Below, one piece after another: positions 42,974 through 55,584 of a stretch of DNA of 64,000 bases. The notes under the pieces were generated by a model. That model saw only the letters and a list, made by a program, of their open reading frames with translations. It ran no database searches and had not been told where the DNA came from. The position numbers were made by a program, and so were the translations under genes. Origin of the DNA: Zygnema cylindricum (lineage: Eukaryota; Streptophyta; Zygnematophyceae; Zygnematales; Zygnemataceae); contig JBBHKE010001325.1 of assembly GCA_037447655.1 (NCBI GenBank), positions 1 through 64,000 on the forward strand. The letters run 5' to 3'. Each line of letters starts with the position of its first letter. Within the stretch, counting starts at the first letter, position 1.

Positions 42974-44052
42974 CTATATTTCGTTGGCAATATCTGGTGA
43001 GCAGGCAAAAAGTTCAGTCAGAGAGGATGTGGAATATACGGGGTAACAGGTGGACACAGGCGCATTTATCTTTCCCCTGCTCCATAATCCTAAAGGCACC
43101 ACCACCTGGGTCCCTTGAGGCTCCTCGGGGTCCCTCACCGTGAATTGCTCCTTCCACACACTCAACTCCATATTCAGTCGGGTCCAAGTTGCCATCCCCA
43201 GCAGAATCTTGAACTGCTTCCCTTCCACCACTAGAAAGGGGAGTTGGATCCGGAATCGTTGACCAGCATCATCTGAGAATTCAATTTCCATAGCTTTGAT
43301 GATTCCATGGACCGGTTGACTTTCGTTGCTAACTATACTCAGGCAGATATCGCTTGGTGAAATTTTTGGCCGTGATTCCTCAAGCATCTGCTGTAAAGCA
43401 GAAGTTGTTATTAAATTTGGAAGCGCACCGATATCAACCACGGCATCCTGATAGCCCCTGTATCCGTTGAGCTTGAAATTTCCGGTCCGATTGAGGATGA
43501 GAGCCACCGATAAGGCTTTGTAATCCCTATCCATCATAGGGGTCTTGGGTTCGGCGGATAGAAAAACGGAACTGGATTGATCTGTCGGTTCTACCTTCTC
43601 CTGTCCCAAGTGAATTTCCTCTCCCAATGCCTGAATAAGGATATCTTCTGATAGATTGTGTGATGAGGCGAGAGTTTTGACATGTGTAAAGGCGTAGGGC
43701 ATTAAGTGACGGACTAACATAGCAGCTGGTTTGGAGGAAGGAGGCACGGCCTTAGGGGAGGAAATGGGGTGATTCTCCTCTGTTTTCTGCTCCTCTTGCT
43801 CCCCCCCCCTGCTTCCTCGATTTCGGTATCCGAGCCTGGCGTGGGAGGAGTTGCTGGTGTTTCATCCTCAGGGCGTTCAGCCATGTACCGTTCGAACCTG
43901 TCCTGGGTTTTCCGCTTCTCTTCCTCTTTAGCGTTTTTCTCTGTCTCCCTTTGTTTGTCAGACTTGTATTTTTCGAATTCGGGCGGCATTTTCTTCATAG
44001 CTTGTGGGGGAGGGTTTGTAGGTTCTATTCCTAGGGCGGTGTCATTGTTCAA
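42974..44052 (-). pseudogene. gypsy-like aspartic protease region (with charged N-terminal linker)
   Basis: 43747-42974 encodes a retropepsin-like domain. AVVDIGALPNLITTSALQQ fits the D-(S/T)-G-A active site with Ile in place of Ser/Thr. A C-terminal FKILLGMATWTRLNMEL resembles the ILLGMDWL segment of gypsy proteases. It would cleave Gag-Pol. Upstream 44052-43714, in another frame, encodes a Lys/Glu-rich linker (EKYKSDKQRETEKNAKEEEKR is its core region) and a Pro-rich part, with a poly-C run at 43801-43808 near the frame change. The protease frame ends in a TAG directly followed in frame by the methyltransferase leader, so Pro and MTase were probably one polyprotein. Confidence 0.82.
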
Positions 44053-47000
44053 TATTACCTCCCGGGGGTTGAATGACTATGGTCCCGTGGTCTTTCTCTT
44101 ATGATCTCCCGGGGCTAGTCCTTGTCTGTCCCTCCTTTGCTCCGATGTTGTGTGACGGAGTTGTCTGCGCTTATCCCCCACCCCCACATTCCAGGCTCTT
44201 GAATGAAAAGTCTAGGCATGGTTAACTCTTCGGGGTGTCATGTCCCATCCCATAATGTCGTCATCATCTCCAGTCGCCGTGGCTTCCTGTTCAAGCTCCG
44301 CTAGCTTTTGTCATAGCTCTTGTTTTTTTCGTTGGAGTTTCTGAGCAGGCGTGAAAGCAGCCGAACGGTAGGGAGAATTGAAACGTAAGGCCGCTAATTT
44401 TGAAGCCATCGCGGCCAATTAGTGGCTTTGATGTTGAATTATCTCTTCCGGGGTACGGGTTGCTCGACTTGCCGGTGTTCTTTCGGGTTCCTCCATTGTG
44501 CGGCGTGCACAGGGGTAAAGGAGCTGAAGAGGGAGAGAATTCAAGGCGGCTTCCCCTTCACCGATAAACAAGGCATATTGCATCATCTCCTTTGGCACCC
44601 CATTCTTTCGGAAACACTACCCTTCCTTGTGGCCAATAAAACGGCATGCCTCCCATTTGGAACCCTCGGTAGTATATTTGCTCTGTAATTCAGTAGAAAT
44701 ATTGGCGTCATCGAATTTAGGAAGTTTGATTAGTCTCAACAGGGATTCAGACATTTTGGAGGTTTCAGACCGGGGAGTTGGGCGGTAATCATCCTTTGTT
44801 ACTGGAGTTTTGTCCTCCGATCCCCCTCCTTGTTTCCTTGCGTTTTGCTTCTGTGTTCTTTCGGCCCTTTCTTTTTCCCATTCCTTCTGTTTTAGAGCGA
44901 GTTCCGGTTTTAGTTTCTGCGGGCACCGTTTCCACCCGTGGCCGTTCTCCTGACAATTCAGACAATTATACAAAATCATCCTTTCATTCGCCCCCATGGC
45001 AGGTTCTGATCCGCTATCAGGTGCCTGTTTGCCCTTAAGCTTCCGCAAAGCTTGGAGTTCATCCTGCTCTTCTCTGCTCAAAGCGGTTTGGCCGGCAAAC
45101 CCGGCGAAATTTGCTCAGGCTTTTCCTGTGACCGCCTTTTCCCTAGCCTCACTGTTGACGAAGTGGTCGTACAGTTTCATGGGTGCCAGGGAAATTTCTT
45201 TAGCCGAGGGGTTAATGTCTTGGATTGCCTGGCCTGCGATCCAGTTATCTAGAGCAGCCTGTCCTGTGGGTCCAAATGAATTTCGGACAGCAATAAAATA
45301 TTTTGTTGCCATGGCTCGAAGATCACATGTTGACAGCTTCGTTTTCTGGCAAAGACTGGAGAGCCTATTGAAAAGGATCTGAGGCGTCTCATTATTTAAG
45401 CTGTGGAAGTCCGTGAATTCCTTGATGGCGGACTCATTCCTCTCAGTATACAACAGTCTCTAGGCGTCGAGGAGTGTTGTGCAAGGAGTGGGGTTGGCGA
45501 TCATTCGAGTGGCAGCTCGGGGTGCCTGAATAGCTTGCAGTTGGTTAACGTTGGCTCGACCTTGGGCCTCAAGCTTCATGTTTTCGGTAAAGACGGGAGA
45601 AACAGGAGCGGCTGCTGCTGCAGCCAAATCGGCTTCTGCTTGTAAAACTGCTGCATCGAGAGTCGGATCAGATATTTTGATGTTAGGAGCCATTAAAAGA
45701 TGTTGCCGTTCCTTATAATCCGCCAAGGCACCCCTTGAGAGATAGTTGACCATCATGGGGAAGAGGGTAGTCTCGAAGTCATCAGGAATAACCCCTCCCG
45801 ATATTTGTTGATTTCGGACTGAGTGAAAGATTTCCACAACAGTTCAAAATCTGAGAAGGCAATTCCGGAATTATCTCCCGTAAATATTTGGTTGTCCCCC
45901 ATTTCTTTCTCCTCCTCCGTGAGATTAGTGAATTGTGGTGAGTGAGGTCTAGTGGGACTGACAAACTGTGCGGGAGAAATCACCCCTTGCTGTTCGTTTT
46001 CGGATCCTGTATCACCTACTTCCCCGTTGGAAGTAGCCGCTTGTGAAATGGCCACTCTCCCCCCCACGGAGGAAGTGCCTGGTTCTGACAAGAAGGTTGA
46101 GGGGTAAATGTCTCCCCCTAGTGACGCTTCTGTTCCATGAGGTGCGGAAGGTCTTCTTGATCGCCTACTTCATTTTTCCGGTGGGATTTCAAGATCCGGT
46201 CGGTTTGGAGGTGTTCCCTTGGATGACGAAGAAGACGCGGATGGCGAAGGACTGTGCTTGGGATATGGGGTATGCCCCCTTGTCGTGCGCTCAGCAAGAG
46301 AAGAAGGGAGTGGTTCAGAAATGGGTGATGGTGAACGCCGGTGAGGTGGTGAATAAGTGGGAATGGAAGTTTTTGGTCGCACAACAGTTACGAGTGATTC
46401 AACTGTCAACCAGGGTACTCTTATGGGAACGTCTTTGGGATCTGCTGCGGGACCCGGAACTGGAAAGGAAGTGAGCAGAGGAGAAGAGGATGTTAGATCA
46501 AGATTTTGCCCGTGAGACGGCGAAGGAGGAGTAGCTGGTCTGAAAGGGATGTGGACCCTTTCGTTTGGTCGTAATTCCACCTAAGCCTCCACGGCGGAGG
46601 CGATCTCCACAGATACAAAGGTAGGATTCTCCCGAGGGACAGGAGCGAACTCAGAATGTAAATCTGCACCCAAACCCTTTTCATTAGGTCCTGTTGTTCC
46701 TCCCTCTCCGCGCTGAAGAGAATGTTCTGGAGACTTTTGAGATGGAGTCTCCTTAGGGTGGATTTTGTGAACTTGAGCGACTTCCTTTGTTGGCTCCTAG
46801 ATGTAGGGATTGAGTATACGAGACGTGGAGATCTGCTCCATAAGAAGTCCTCCGGACCTAAGCCATGCGTCCCTTATCAGACGTAGTTCATATTCCCATA
46901 CTTTCTTTCTTTCTTCCTCTTAAGCCTCCCAATCTATTTCGAGAGGTCCGGCCCCCGTCGTGGCCCCATTTTGAGATCTCAACATTTTTACCAATTCCTG

Positions 47001-47365
47001 AGCACTGCTTAAGACCCCAGTTAGATCTCCCACCTCTACCCTTGGAACCTCGGGATCTGTAGGTTTGGTTTGCCATAGCCCCCCTAAAGGGTGATCTGTG
47101 GGATCCTTGGGAAAGGATCTCCCCCGATCTACATCAAGAACCTCGGAATCGGTGGGTTTAGATTGCCAAAGCTCCACAGGAGGTGAGCCCTTTAGGACTG
47201 AGGAGGTAGGCCCTTCTGTCGAGGTGGGAGCTGGTGGTGGAAATGTTTCCTCCTAGTTCATAGGAGCAAATCTACCTTTACTATCCCGGTGGTCAAATCG
47301 CTTCCCCTTTGAAGGATCTGGGAAATCCTCCCTGCTGCCCCCTTCTTTGAGATCATATATTCTAT
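44053..47365 (-). pseudogene. gypsy-like gag, minus strand, decayed
   Basis: Pieces 47177-46920, 46580-46170, 46091-45753, 45837-45460, 45453-45115 and 45081-44617 share one gag with 31148-33665. Order: N-terminal Pro/Thr-rich region with duplicated KPTDxEV motifs (LWQSKPTDSEV, LWQTKPTDPEV), WEYELRLIRDAW, RPNERVHIPF, central KYFIAVRNSFGPTGQAALDNWIAG, zinc knuckle CLNCQENGHGWKRC (44975-44930), and KLPKFDDANIS. The product is the capsid/nucleocapsid precursor. Broken by stops near 46920, 46600 and 45460 and by frameshifts. Its 5' end is joined at 47366 to a copia integrase with no LTR or PBS between. 44053-44616 is the degraded link to the protease. Confidence 0.85.
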
Positions 47366-49504
47366 ATCTTTTTACATCTTCATCATATCCTAGTAGATAT
47401 CCTAGTTTTCCTTTTGGGTCTAACTCCCAGTTTGACTGATCTGTGTCTAAACTGAACACTTGACTAACGAAAACCTTTAAGTGTGAAATATTTGGTCTTC
47501 GGCCTGTCTATTTGTCATAGGGTGTTTGGCCTTTTACTGCTGAAGTAAAAACTCTATTCTTGAGATAATTTGCACAATTCATTGCTTTTGTCCAAAACTT
47601 CTTTCCTATCTTGTTATCTGAAAGCATACTCCTGGTAGTATCACTTAGCGTTCTATTTAATCTTTCAGCTACACCATTCTGCTCAATATTTTTAGGAATT
47701 GTCTTTTGGTGTTGCACTCCATCTTCTCTCAGAAAATCCTCAAACAGGTTAGAGGTATATGCTCCACCATTATCATTCCGTACTCTCTTGATTGAGGTTT
47801 CATGGAGTTTTTCACTCCATGCTTTATATTGTTTAAAAAATTCTTGAGCCTCTGACTTATTTTTCAAAAAATACACCCTGGAATACCGAGGACTAGTTAT
47901 CGGTGATAGTCATCATAAATCTCTTCCCCTCAGGTGATGGCACTCTGGCTGGCCCCCAAATATCTGTGTGAACTAAATTTAGAATCTTTTCTCCCTTATA
48001 GGTGGTAGTTTTTGGAAAGGGTAAACTATGTGCTTTACCTTGAGCACATCCACTACAATCACTTATATACTCACTCTCACCGAATTGAATTCCTTCCACT
48101 ACTCCCATCTTTTTCATCTCTCTTAACTTATCTACATTCACATGCCCAAGCCTCTTATGCCACAACAGTATATCATGAACACCAGCATAATAAAATTTCT
48201 TCTTTTCATTGCTTAAAATCAGCCTAAACATCTCATGGCTACCTTTTACAACAGTAAAATAAACTTCCTCCTCAAAACTAGCAGTAAAGACTCCTTTCCT
48301 AGTGCTAGTATCAAAACCCTTATCATCTAACATAGACGTAGAGATGAGGTTTTTGTTCAGCTTCGGAATAAACAATACATTGGAGAATGTATTTATCAAT
48401 GTCTTTCTTTCTACTAACACTTTTAGATCTACTGATCCATCAAGAGTAGTAATGACTATCCTCCCATCCCCATACTCTATCTCTACGGTGGGAATCTTTC
48501 TTATCTTAGTGAACATGTGTTTATCTTTACACATGTGCATGGATGCATCTGAGTCTACAATCTAGCCTGCTTCACCTTTCAATCTACTGAAAGCACATTT
48601 CTGCTTTCGTGGAATTTCGACCTCGTTTTTCGCTTCCAACTCCTCATCTAATAGGAGTTCATCGTCCTCGTCCTTGGATTCAAATTCATGTACCTGTGTC
48701 AAAAGGGCCTTTTTCTTTCCTCTCGGGGGTCCACCGGTCTGCCCCTCCTTTAACCATAGCTCGGTTAACTTTGTGCATTCAGCCATATAATGCCCTGGTT
48801 TCATACAAAAATGGCACAATCCCTTAGGAGTCCTTGGTCTGGACTCCTCGATCTGATTATTTTGCCCCTCCCCTTGATAATTTCCAACCTGATACAAGGA
48901 ATCATTGTTCATCCAATCGGTCCCAACTACCAAAGCTTGCCCACTCTTTCCTCCCCTTTGGATCTCAATCGTATTCTTCTGAACGAGAATCATCCCTACC
49001 ACTGACTTCCATATCCACCTTGAGTTTGGCAAGGCCTGCACACAGTTGACTATGTTCTCGAACTCATCGGTAACTTCATCAGTAAACAGTTAACCTGTTC
49101 TTTTTCACTAAAAACTTTTCCCGCATTTTCTAGCTCCATGAAGAGTGTACCAAGCTCATTGCAAAAATCCAACATCTTCCCCCCTTTGTATACATACTCC
49201 TTAATTTTCTGAACTCCCAACTGTTGTTGCTGAATCGTACCACTTAGGTACATCTGTATGAGAGTCACCAAAGATCGGATGCCCTCTCTACCTGCAAATA
49301 GGGAGATGCAAGCCCTTGAGTAAGATGGCGGAGGATGAAGTGCTTAGCCGCCATATTGTTGTAGTCCCAAGTATCATCATCATTCTCCTCGTTCCTCGGA
49401 ATAGGTGACATAAATGCCGAACTGGTTGCTATTGGTGTGACCGTCTCCTTCTCCTTTCCTTTGTCCACCATCTCCACTTCCTTTATATCCCCCGTTGAAG
49501 ATGA
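47366..49504 (-). pseudogene. copia gag-PR-integrase fragment (element 4)
   Basis: Minus-strand copia interior truncated at both ends. Gag starts only at about residue 80 (MVDKGKEKETVTPIA, 49477), cut by the LTR at 49505. It continues through MAAKHFILRHLTQGLASP, zinc knuckle CHFCMKPGHYMAEC, a protease motif DSDA preceded by a stop (WIVDSG expected, about 48562), pre-integrase WHKRLGHVN...CSGCAQGK, integrase with DNGGAYTS and VAERLNRTLSD (47876-47508), then YLLGYDEDVKRYRIYDLK. There it passes straight into the gypsy gag at about 47365. No RT or RNase H. Frames change near 49260, 49050, 48560 and 47890. Nearest relatives are elements 2 and 3. Confidence 0.88.
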
Positions 49505-50687
49505 TGTTGATATTTGTGTATTTTCTAGGTCTGTAATGAATAGAAAAAGGGCAGAGGCAGTCTGCCTCTAACTCCCCTCTCGAAGCCCCCACACTTGTTG
49601 TAGTCACTGAAGGCTGGATAGGGAGCTAGAGCCATGGCTGCCTAAGCTCTCTAGAGAAGACAGGGGGTAAATTAGTAATACTTACCAAAAGGTATTTGAC
49701 GGACCCAAGAATTGATCCTGGTACCTTCCATTCATCAATTCAACATTAACCGGTAACTTTATCCATTTAGACTAGAGTTGGTATTACGACGTATGGGGTT
49801 TGATAATTATTTAGATAATTACACGTAGACTAGTTCATTTAACTGGAAATATATACGTATTGCATAGATACAGTTATGTATAGTACGGAGTACAGATTTA
49901 TTAATTGAAACGGATACCGCGCATTTGGTTCGACCGCGAAACAAATATCGCGCGTCTATTTTCAACGGCTAGCAATATAGCTGGATTTAATCAGACAGCC
50001 ACGATAGGCGCCGCGATTGCGGGATATGTACTTTTGGCGGTTTGCGGTCATCGCCACATAAGATGACACATGGCACGTCAACATTGGATTGCGGCGACAC
50101 TTGAGATTACGGGAACAAATAGATATATGACATGTGTTGACATTTCAGCCATATCGTACGATTGTCGTACAAAAAGTACACCAGCACCTGTACTTATCTG
50201 TACGGTACAGAGATGTGATTGGTGCCGTACGTCAGTAGATAGGGTCTTAGAGTGAGAATAGGACTTAGAATTTTTTGAGTAGCTAGTCGCCTCTCCCAGA
50301 GAGCACCCTGTATAAATGGCAAACTTTGGGCAGCCATAACTATCAATTTACTTGACCATTTACAGTGATTCTTTTTGCTGCGGACTCAGGGGAGTCCAGG
50401 CTACACAGGGGTGTAGTCGGTCAGAGTTTTTGTCTGCCAGGGTGGCTGTATTTCTAAGGGAAAGTCAAAGTGGGTGAATGTGTCCAAATCTCATATTCTA
50501 ACTTTGCATTCTGTGGTGGAACTGAGCACACAGAAAGTGTTATTTCACAGGGTTGAATCTATATTGGGGTTTTTGACTGTCAAGGGGTCAGTCATTTGGG
50601 TTTATATCAAGTTGGAGTCGGCACTATCTAGATTTGCTTCTTTTGGATCTGCATACTCTGAGGGCCAATGGAGGTCTCAGAGTTTCA
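49505..50687 (+). repeat. copia-superfamily LTR, solo or orphan (LTR-D)
   Basis: TGTTGATATTTGTG to GAGTTTCA, 1183 bp, the same length and subfamily as 17664-18846. It lies in plus orientation next to a minus-strand copia interior, so it is not that element's own LTR. Left flank GATGA and right flank GCATG do not form a duplication, and no PBS follows. The tRNA-like segment is at about 49690-49775 (minus strand). Probably a leftover of recombination. Confidence 0.88.
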
Positions 50688-52150
50688 GCATGGGAAGAAG
50701 AGGAAGGGGTCGTAGGGGAAGAGGGTTCGGATGAAGACATCATCGACGTTGATGTAGGGGAAGAGGATTTAGAGTAGAGATAGATGAAAAATATGTCATT
50801 TTTTTTTGGATTAATATGATTGTTATTTTTTTAATGTTTTGTTATATTATGTCGTGCAATGCTTAATGTGAAAAATGTCATTGGTACATGGTCTGTAATT
50901 TATTTTTCTGTAGTCGGGTGCAGTCTAATAGATAGAGAGAGAAGGCATAGAGAAGGCGGCCATGGTTGTGCATCAGATGACTCAGACACACGGTGTAAAA
51001 AGGGAGGGGTGGTGATATAACACTCAATCGTATTTCACACACTAACAGGACATTCCACTGTGTACTAACCACAATAGGATTTATGACTACAAAATCAAAT
51101 CACATTCCACTGCGTTATTATGTTGCCATGTTGCGCTAGTCTGACATAACAGTTGTGCTGGTCGAACATCGTAGCCATAGCAGTTGATCCATTCCGCCCT
51201 CAACAAACTAAGTTCTTGTAACCCTGTTACATACGGAATTTGATAAAAATGTGCCGAAAGTTGCTAAAGTTGTGCGTTTTCCGACATTCGAACCCGAGTG
51301 TGACAAAACCTTGGTATAGTTTACTTTGACATTCTCAACTACCAATTGATGATAGAATTCCGATACCTACATGAAGTGTCATATTTATTTAAATATTTAT
51401 AATATTTTAGGGCTCATTTAACGGAAAACTTGCAAACTGCGCTATATGTATTTTTTTTTGTTTTAATTGTACGGAATTGTACGGATGAAAATTCATTAAC
51501 GATTTTATACGATTTTTTCAAAAGGTTCAATGCGTTCGTTACGTATAATTCGCCAAGATTGAAATGTTCGCACTAATCGCTATGAACAACTATGGTTCAA
51601 AATTTGAAAAACCAAAAAAACAGTAAAATGAAAAAACAAACGACGTGGCAATCTCGGCGCTGAACCAGCAACCGACGAAACCAAGCTGCCTCGTCGCTGG
51701 TTCGTGAACCAGCGACGAGGCTGTTTTACCGTATTAATTCGTCACATAATTAGGTAACCTCTACAACCGTCACATAATTAAGTAACGATAATTTTTGGAT
51801 ATTAGTATAGAGAATCTTCACTAAAAAAAAAGAGTATAATTGCCAAGTTCCAGTCACATAGGTTAAAGCCTCAACAGTTGCGTTCTTAAGTTTTTTTCTT
51901 AAAACTTCCAAAGGTACACTAATTTCCATAATTCGTGAATTTTTGTTATTTCCGACGAAAATCATGCGTAAACAACATATTGAGCCGTTGGATTTTCCGC
52001 GGCTGTCACGATTGCAATCATTGAGCTTTCTCGGGTCTATTTTTGTGGTTCATCGCATTTTGCTGTAAAGACCCGAATTTCAACAAGAAAAGTTTTCGAC
52101 GGAGCCGAGCTATAGAGGTATCAAACGTACGGATTTTGGCTTTTCTACTA
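50688..52150. other. non-coding region with small repeats
   Basis: No gene recognised. 51455-51600 matches 57020-57160 (shared GTTCAATGCGTTCGTTACGTATAATTCG-type segment). A perfect 15-bp hairpin lies at 51688-51721. The rest is AT-rich DNA with short ORFs only. Confidence 0.4.
51688..51721. repeat. perfect 15-bp inverted repeat (hairpin)
   Basis: Arms GCCTCGTCGCTGGTT (51688-51702) and AACCAGCGACGAGGC (51707-51721) with a 4-nt CGTG spacer. An additional partial arm (GAACCAGCAACCGACGA) lies just upstream at 51662-51678. No gene ends here; possibly the tip or centre of an old inverted-repeat element. Confidence 0.6.
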
Positions 52151-52217
52151 AAATGCGATAATAATTTTAGGGCATGTCTTGTAACTTAGCGAACTTAGGG
52201 TATGGCCCCTTGTGGCT

Positions 52218-55143
52218 AAGGGCACTTTTCCATGCGCTAAAGTTACATATATTTTCTGTCGTTTTCCTTTATAACTTGGAAAAAAAGGAAAAAATTTGCA
52301 GCCGTACCAAAAAATTAAAATTACCACCGTACAAGTTGCGTTCTATTAAAACTTTAGCTGTACCGCAGTTTGTCGCGATGCAGTTTATCGTTAAGCGAGA
52401 TTCGACCAACTTTCGCGTCCTTCTAGATCATCTTCAAACTTTAATAAAATCACCTCGCGAGGTGATTTTAACTAATTTTCCACGACGTGGGCGAATATGC
52501 ATATGATTTCGCACACGTCGAAGGTTTTTGACAAAATTTCCTAAAAAAAAAACCCACTGCACGTTTACAGTCTGTACATACTTTTTTACGTGCACCTTTT
52601 TCCGTACAGAGGAAGTGGAGGGGTCTCAACCAACGGACGCCATTTCGCAAAAGCGAATTTTGTGAAAGCGCCTCTCTCTCTCTCCCTCTCCCATTACCGC
52701 GTCTATCTCACAATTTTTGCAACGAAAAATGTCTATAATGGTATCAAATGAATGATTTATGAAAACGATTTCTTTTGACTATCTTTAAGCGTATTTTGAT
52801 GGCAAGTGGAGTAAGAAAAGACAAAAAACAACAATGGGGAAATCATGGCGGAAAGTTTTAGAAGTTGTGACGTGGGCGCTGTCATAGTTGACCGTGACGC
52901 GCGTGACGTCACAATGTCACAAACCCTAAACATCTACAATACCTCCACGTCGACAACGTGGCGTGCAGATATTGCGAAGTGACATGAACTGTTCAACGTG
53001 CGGGTGGACGTCTGAAATCGAAATTGAGTGGAAGTTTCGCAACATTTTGTGTACCGTTTATGTGTCACATGTTTCGTACACGTCTACTCTTGTCACTTTT
53101 TCAAGTAACAAGTTATTTGTGATTACATCGGAATGCTCATAAAGATGTACGGAGAATCTTCGCTATAAACAAAGTTACAAGATTAAAGTTTCAGTTACAT
53201 GGGAAAGTGCCCTAAGTTCAAGTTTTTTTCTGTCGTTTTCCTTTCAAACTTAGCGCCGTACTACCTAAGCTGCGACCGTACGAAGAAATCGCAAATTTTT
53301 ATAGTACAATCTGCGTCATTCTTTAACTTATGATGTACGAAAATTTGTCGTCTTGCGTTTTTTGACCCGCTGTCACGTCATCGTCAAACTTATCATAAAA
53401 CACATTGGCAATGTGTTTTTAGCTAAGTAAAATCCGTTTACACCAATAGGAAAACATTTTTTCACATGTGAAATTTTTTCAAAATTTTTTGACGAAAAAA
53501 ATTGTACAGGGTTGTTGGGTTTTGTCTGGTAGTACCTTGTACGGTTATTTTTTGCAAGGGTCTCAATGTTGCAATGTCATTTCACGCAAAGTTGAAAAAT
53601 TTACGAAGGTGAAAAATCTTCGAAATCATGGCGGCCGGACAGGCGAGGTTTACGCAAAGGCATGTCGTACAACCACGGTTGCAAGGCTGTAAGTCTACGA
53701 TGTCATGCAATGACATGCGACATGCCAAACCATTTCAAAAATTACGATGTGTGTTCCGACGCTTCAAAAAGTTTCGAAAAAATACGGTGCGGCAAAGACA
53801 AATTGTATACGGTGACAGCCGTCACGGGTATTGTTGACATATACACTCGTCACAAACTTAAGTAACAATCTCGAGAGAATACAAAGAGACACTTGAAATT
53901 CGGGTCCGCCAGATCCGCGCTAAAATCCAAAGTAAGTACGCTAAGTTACAACTACATGGGGTCGTACCCTTACTTTGTACTTTAGGGCGGATCCGCTGGA
54001 TCCGGTTTTCATGTGTGCCTATGTGGAAGGGTACGGCCCTATGTGGCTACGTACGGGTTTGCAACTTTACGAAGAAATTGGAAAATTGTAGACTAAAATT
54101 TGCGTCATCGTCAAACTTAGGATGTACGAAAATTTGTCACCTTGCGTTTTTTCGACCCACTTGTCACATCATATTTAAACTTATCTTGATGTCTTTTAAA
54201 TAAAGTAAAACCGCTTTGAAAAATATAAAAAGTAAAAAACATATTCTCACATCTGAAAAGTTTTCCGAAGTACATTGTTTTTGTCCGCTTGCATATTGTA
54301 CATATTTTTTATATAGGGGTCTCGAGGCTACAGTGTCATTTCACGGAAAGGTGAAAAATTTGCGAAGTCATGGCGGCCGGACAGGAGAGGTATACGCAAA
54401 GTCATGTTGCACATCCACGGCTGCAAGGCTGTATGTCTACAATGTCACGCAAAGACATGCGACATACCAAATCGTTTCGGAAATTACGATGTGTCTTGCG
54501 ACGCTTAAAAAAGTTTCGAGAAATACGGTGCGGCAAGGTAGATTGAAGACGCTGACAATCGCCATGAGCATTGTCGACGTATTCCACCATTCACACCCTT
54601 AAGTAACAATTACGTTGTTACACATAGGGACACCTAAAATCCGGGTCCGCCGGATCAGCGCTAAAAATCAAAGTAAGAAAAAAAAACCGCGTCTATCTCA
54701 CAATTCTTGCAATGAAAAACGTTAATAATGGTATCATAGAAAAGATCTCTAAAATCGATTTCTTTTTACTCTCTTTGGGCGTGAAGTACAGTGAGAGAGG
54801 ACTAAAAAAAAGAATCAGGAAACCATGGCGGAAAGTTTTAGAATTTGTGACATCGTCATAATCATAATTGAGCGTGACTAAAATGTCACAAACCCTAATC
54901 ATCTACAATGTCACAAGTAACTAGACGTCTACCACCGTCGCTACTTTGTAAACGTCATCAATTGTCGCGAGTTTCGTAGTCTTCTACAACCGTCACAAAT
55001 TACACCCATGTCTACATCCGTCACAATCTAAAGTTACGATTTCAATTATTTACATCGGAATGCTTTGAAAGTAGTACATAAAATCTTCGCCAAAAAACAA
55101 AGTAACAAGACTTAGTTTCTGTTACATGGGAAAGTGCCCTTAT
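52218..55143. repeat. cluster of duplicated non-coding repeats bounded by inverted termini
   Basis: AAGGGCACTTTTCCATG (52218-52234) is inverted at 53198-53215 and again at 55125-55143 (CATGGGAAAGTGCCCTTA). Inside are two kinds of unit, each present twice in mirrored order. Unit A (52695-53215 and 54685-55143) starts CCGCGTCTATCTCACAATT and carries ATGGCGGAAAGTTTTAGAA. Unit B (about 53560-53930 and 54310-54670) carries ATGGCGGCCGGACAG and GGGTCCGCC(A/G)GATC. No coding capacity recognised. Probably nested MITE-like elements. Confidence 0.55.
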
Positions 55144-55584
55144 TAATTGCATTTTTAAGTTTGAGGCTCAAAAGTTGGGGGCGCTTATTTAGCCTTATCA
55201 ATGCTAATAGCGGTTCACGGTATAGAGAGATAAAGAGATATTTGAATTTTAAAGTGATGTCGAAATGTCTTTCGTTTTGTTTCGATTAAAGGTAGTTGTA
55301 ATTGTAGTTGTATTTTTTTATCGAATAATTTTCTACATCCCTGTCCTATGCGCATTAAATGCAATGAGTAAACTAAGGAATACTACGTACAGTGCACATC
55401 AAACGACTTTGAAAAGCTAATAAAATTCGTACGTTAGTTTACACCCCTACATTTTTTGGTACATTTTTTACAGTGCCCGTACATGTTTGTATTTTCTAGG
55501 GTTATTTAAACGGGGGACTAAGGGTTTTTAAGGTACATTTCTAACATTCTCGTATATATAAGTACAAATGCACTACATTTTTTG
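55144..55584. other. AT-rich non-coding spacer
   Basis: Nothing recognisable beyond a fragment of the AATCGCTATTAGCG-type element family (GCTAATAGCGGTTCACGGTATA near 55200-55222). Confidence 0.35.

Noticed and set aside
49505-50687. 5' LTR of the minus-strand copia fragment at 47366-49504
   Set aside because: Its orientation is plus while the interior is minus, and there is no PBS at the junction.
51688-51730. Rho-independent terminator (hairpin followed by TGTTTTACC)
   Set aside because: Nuclear plant-type DNA with no adjacent gene, and the T run is too short.
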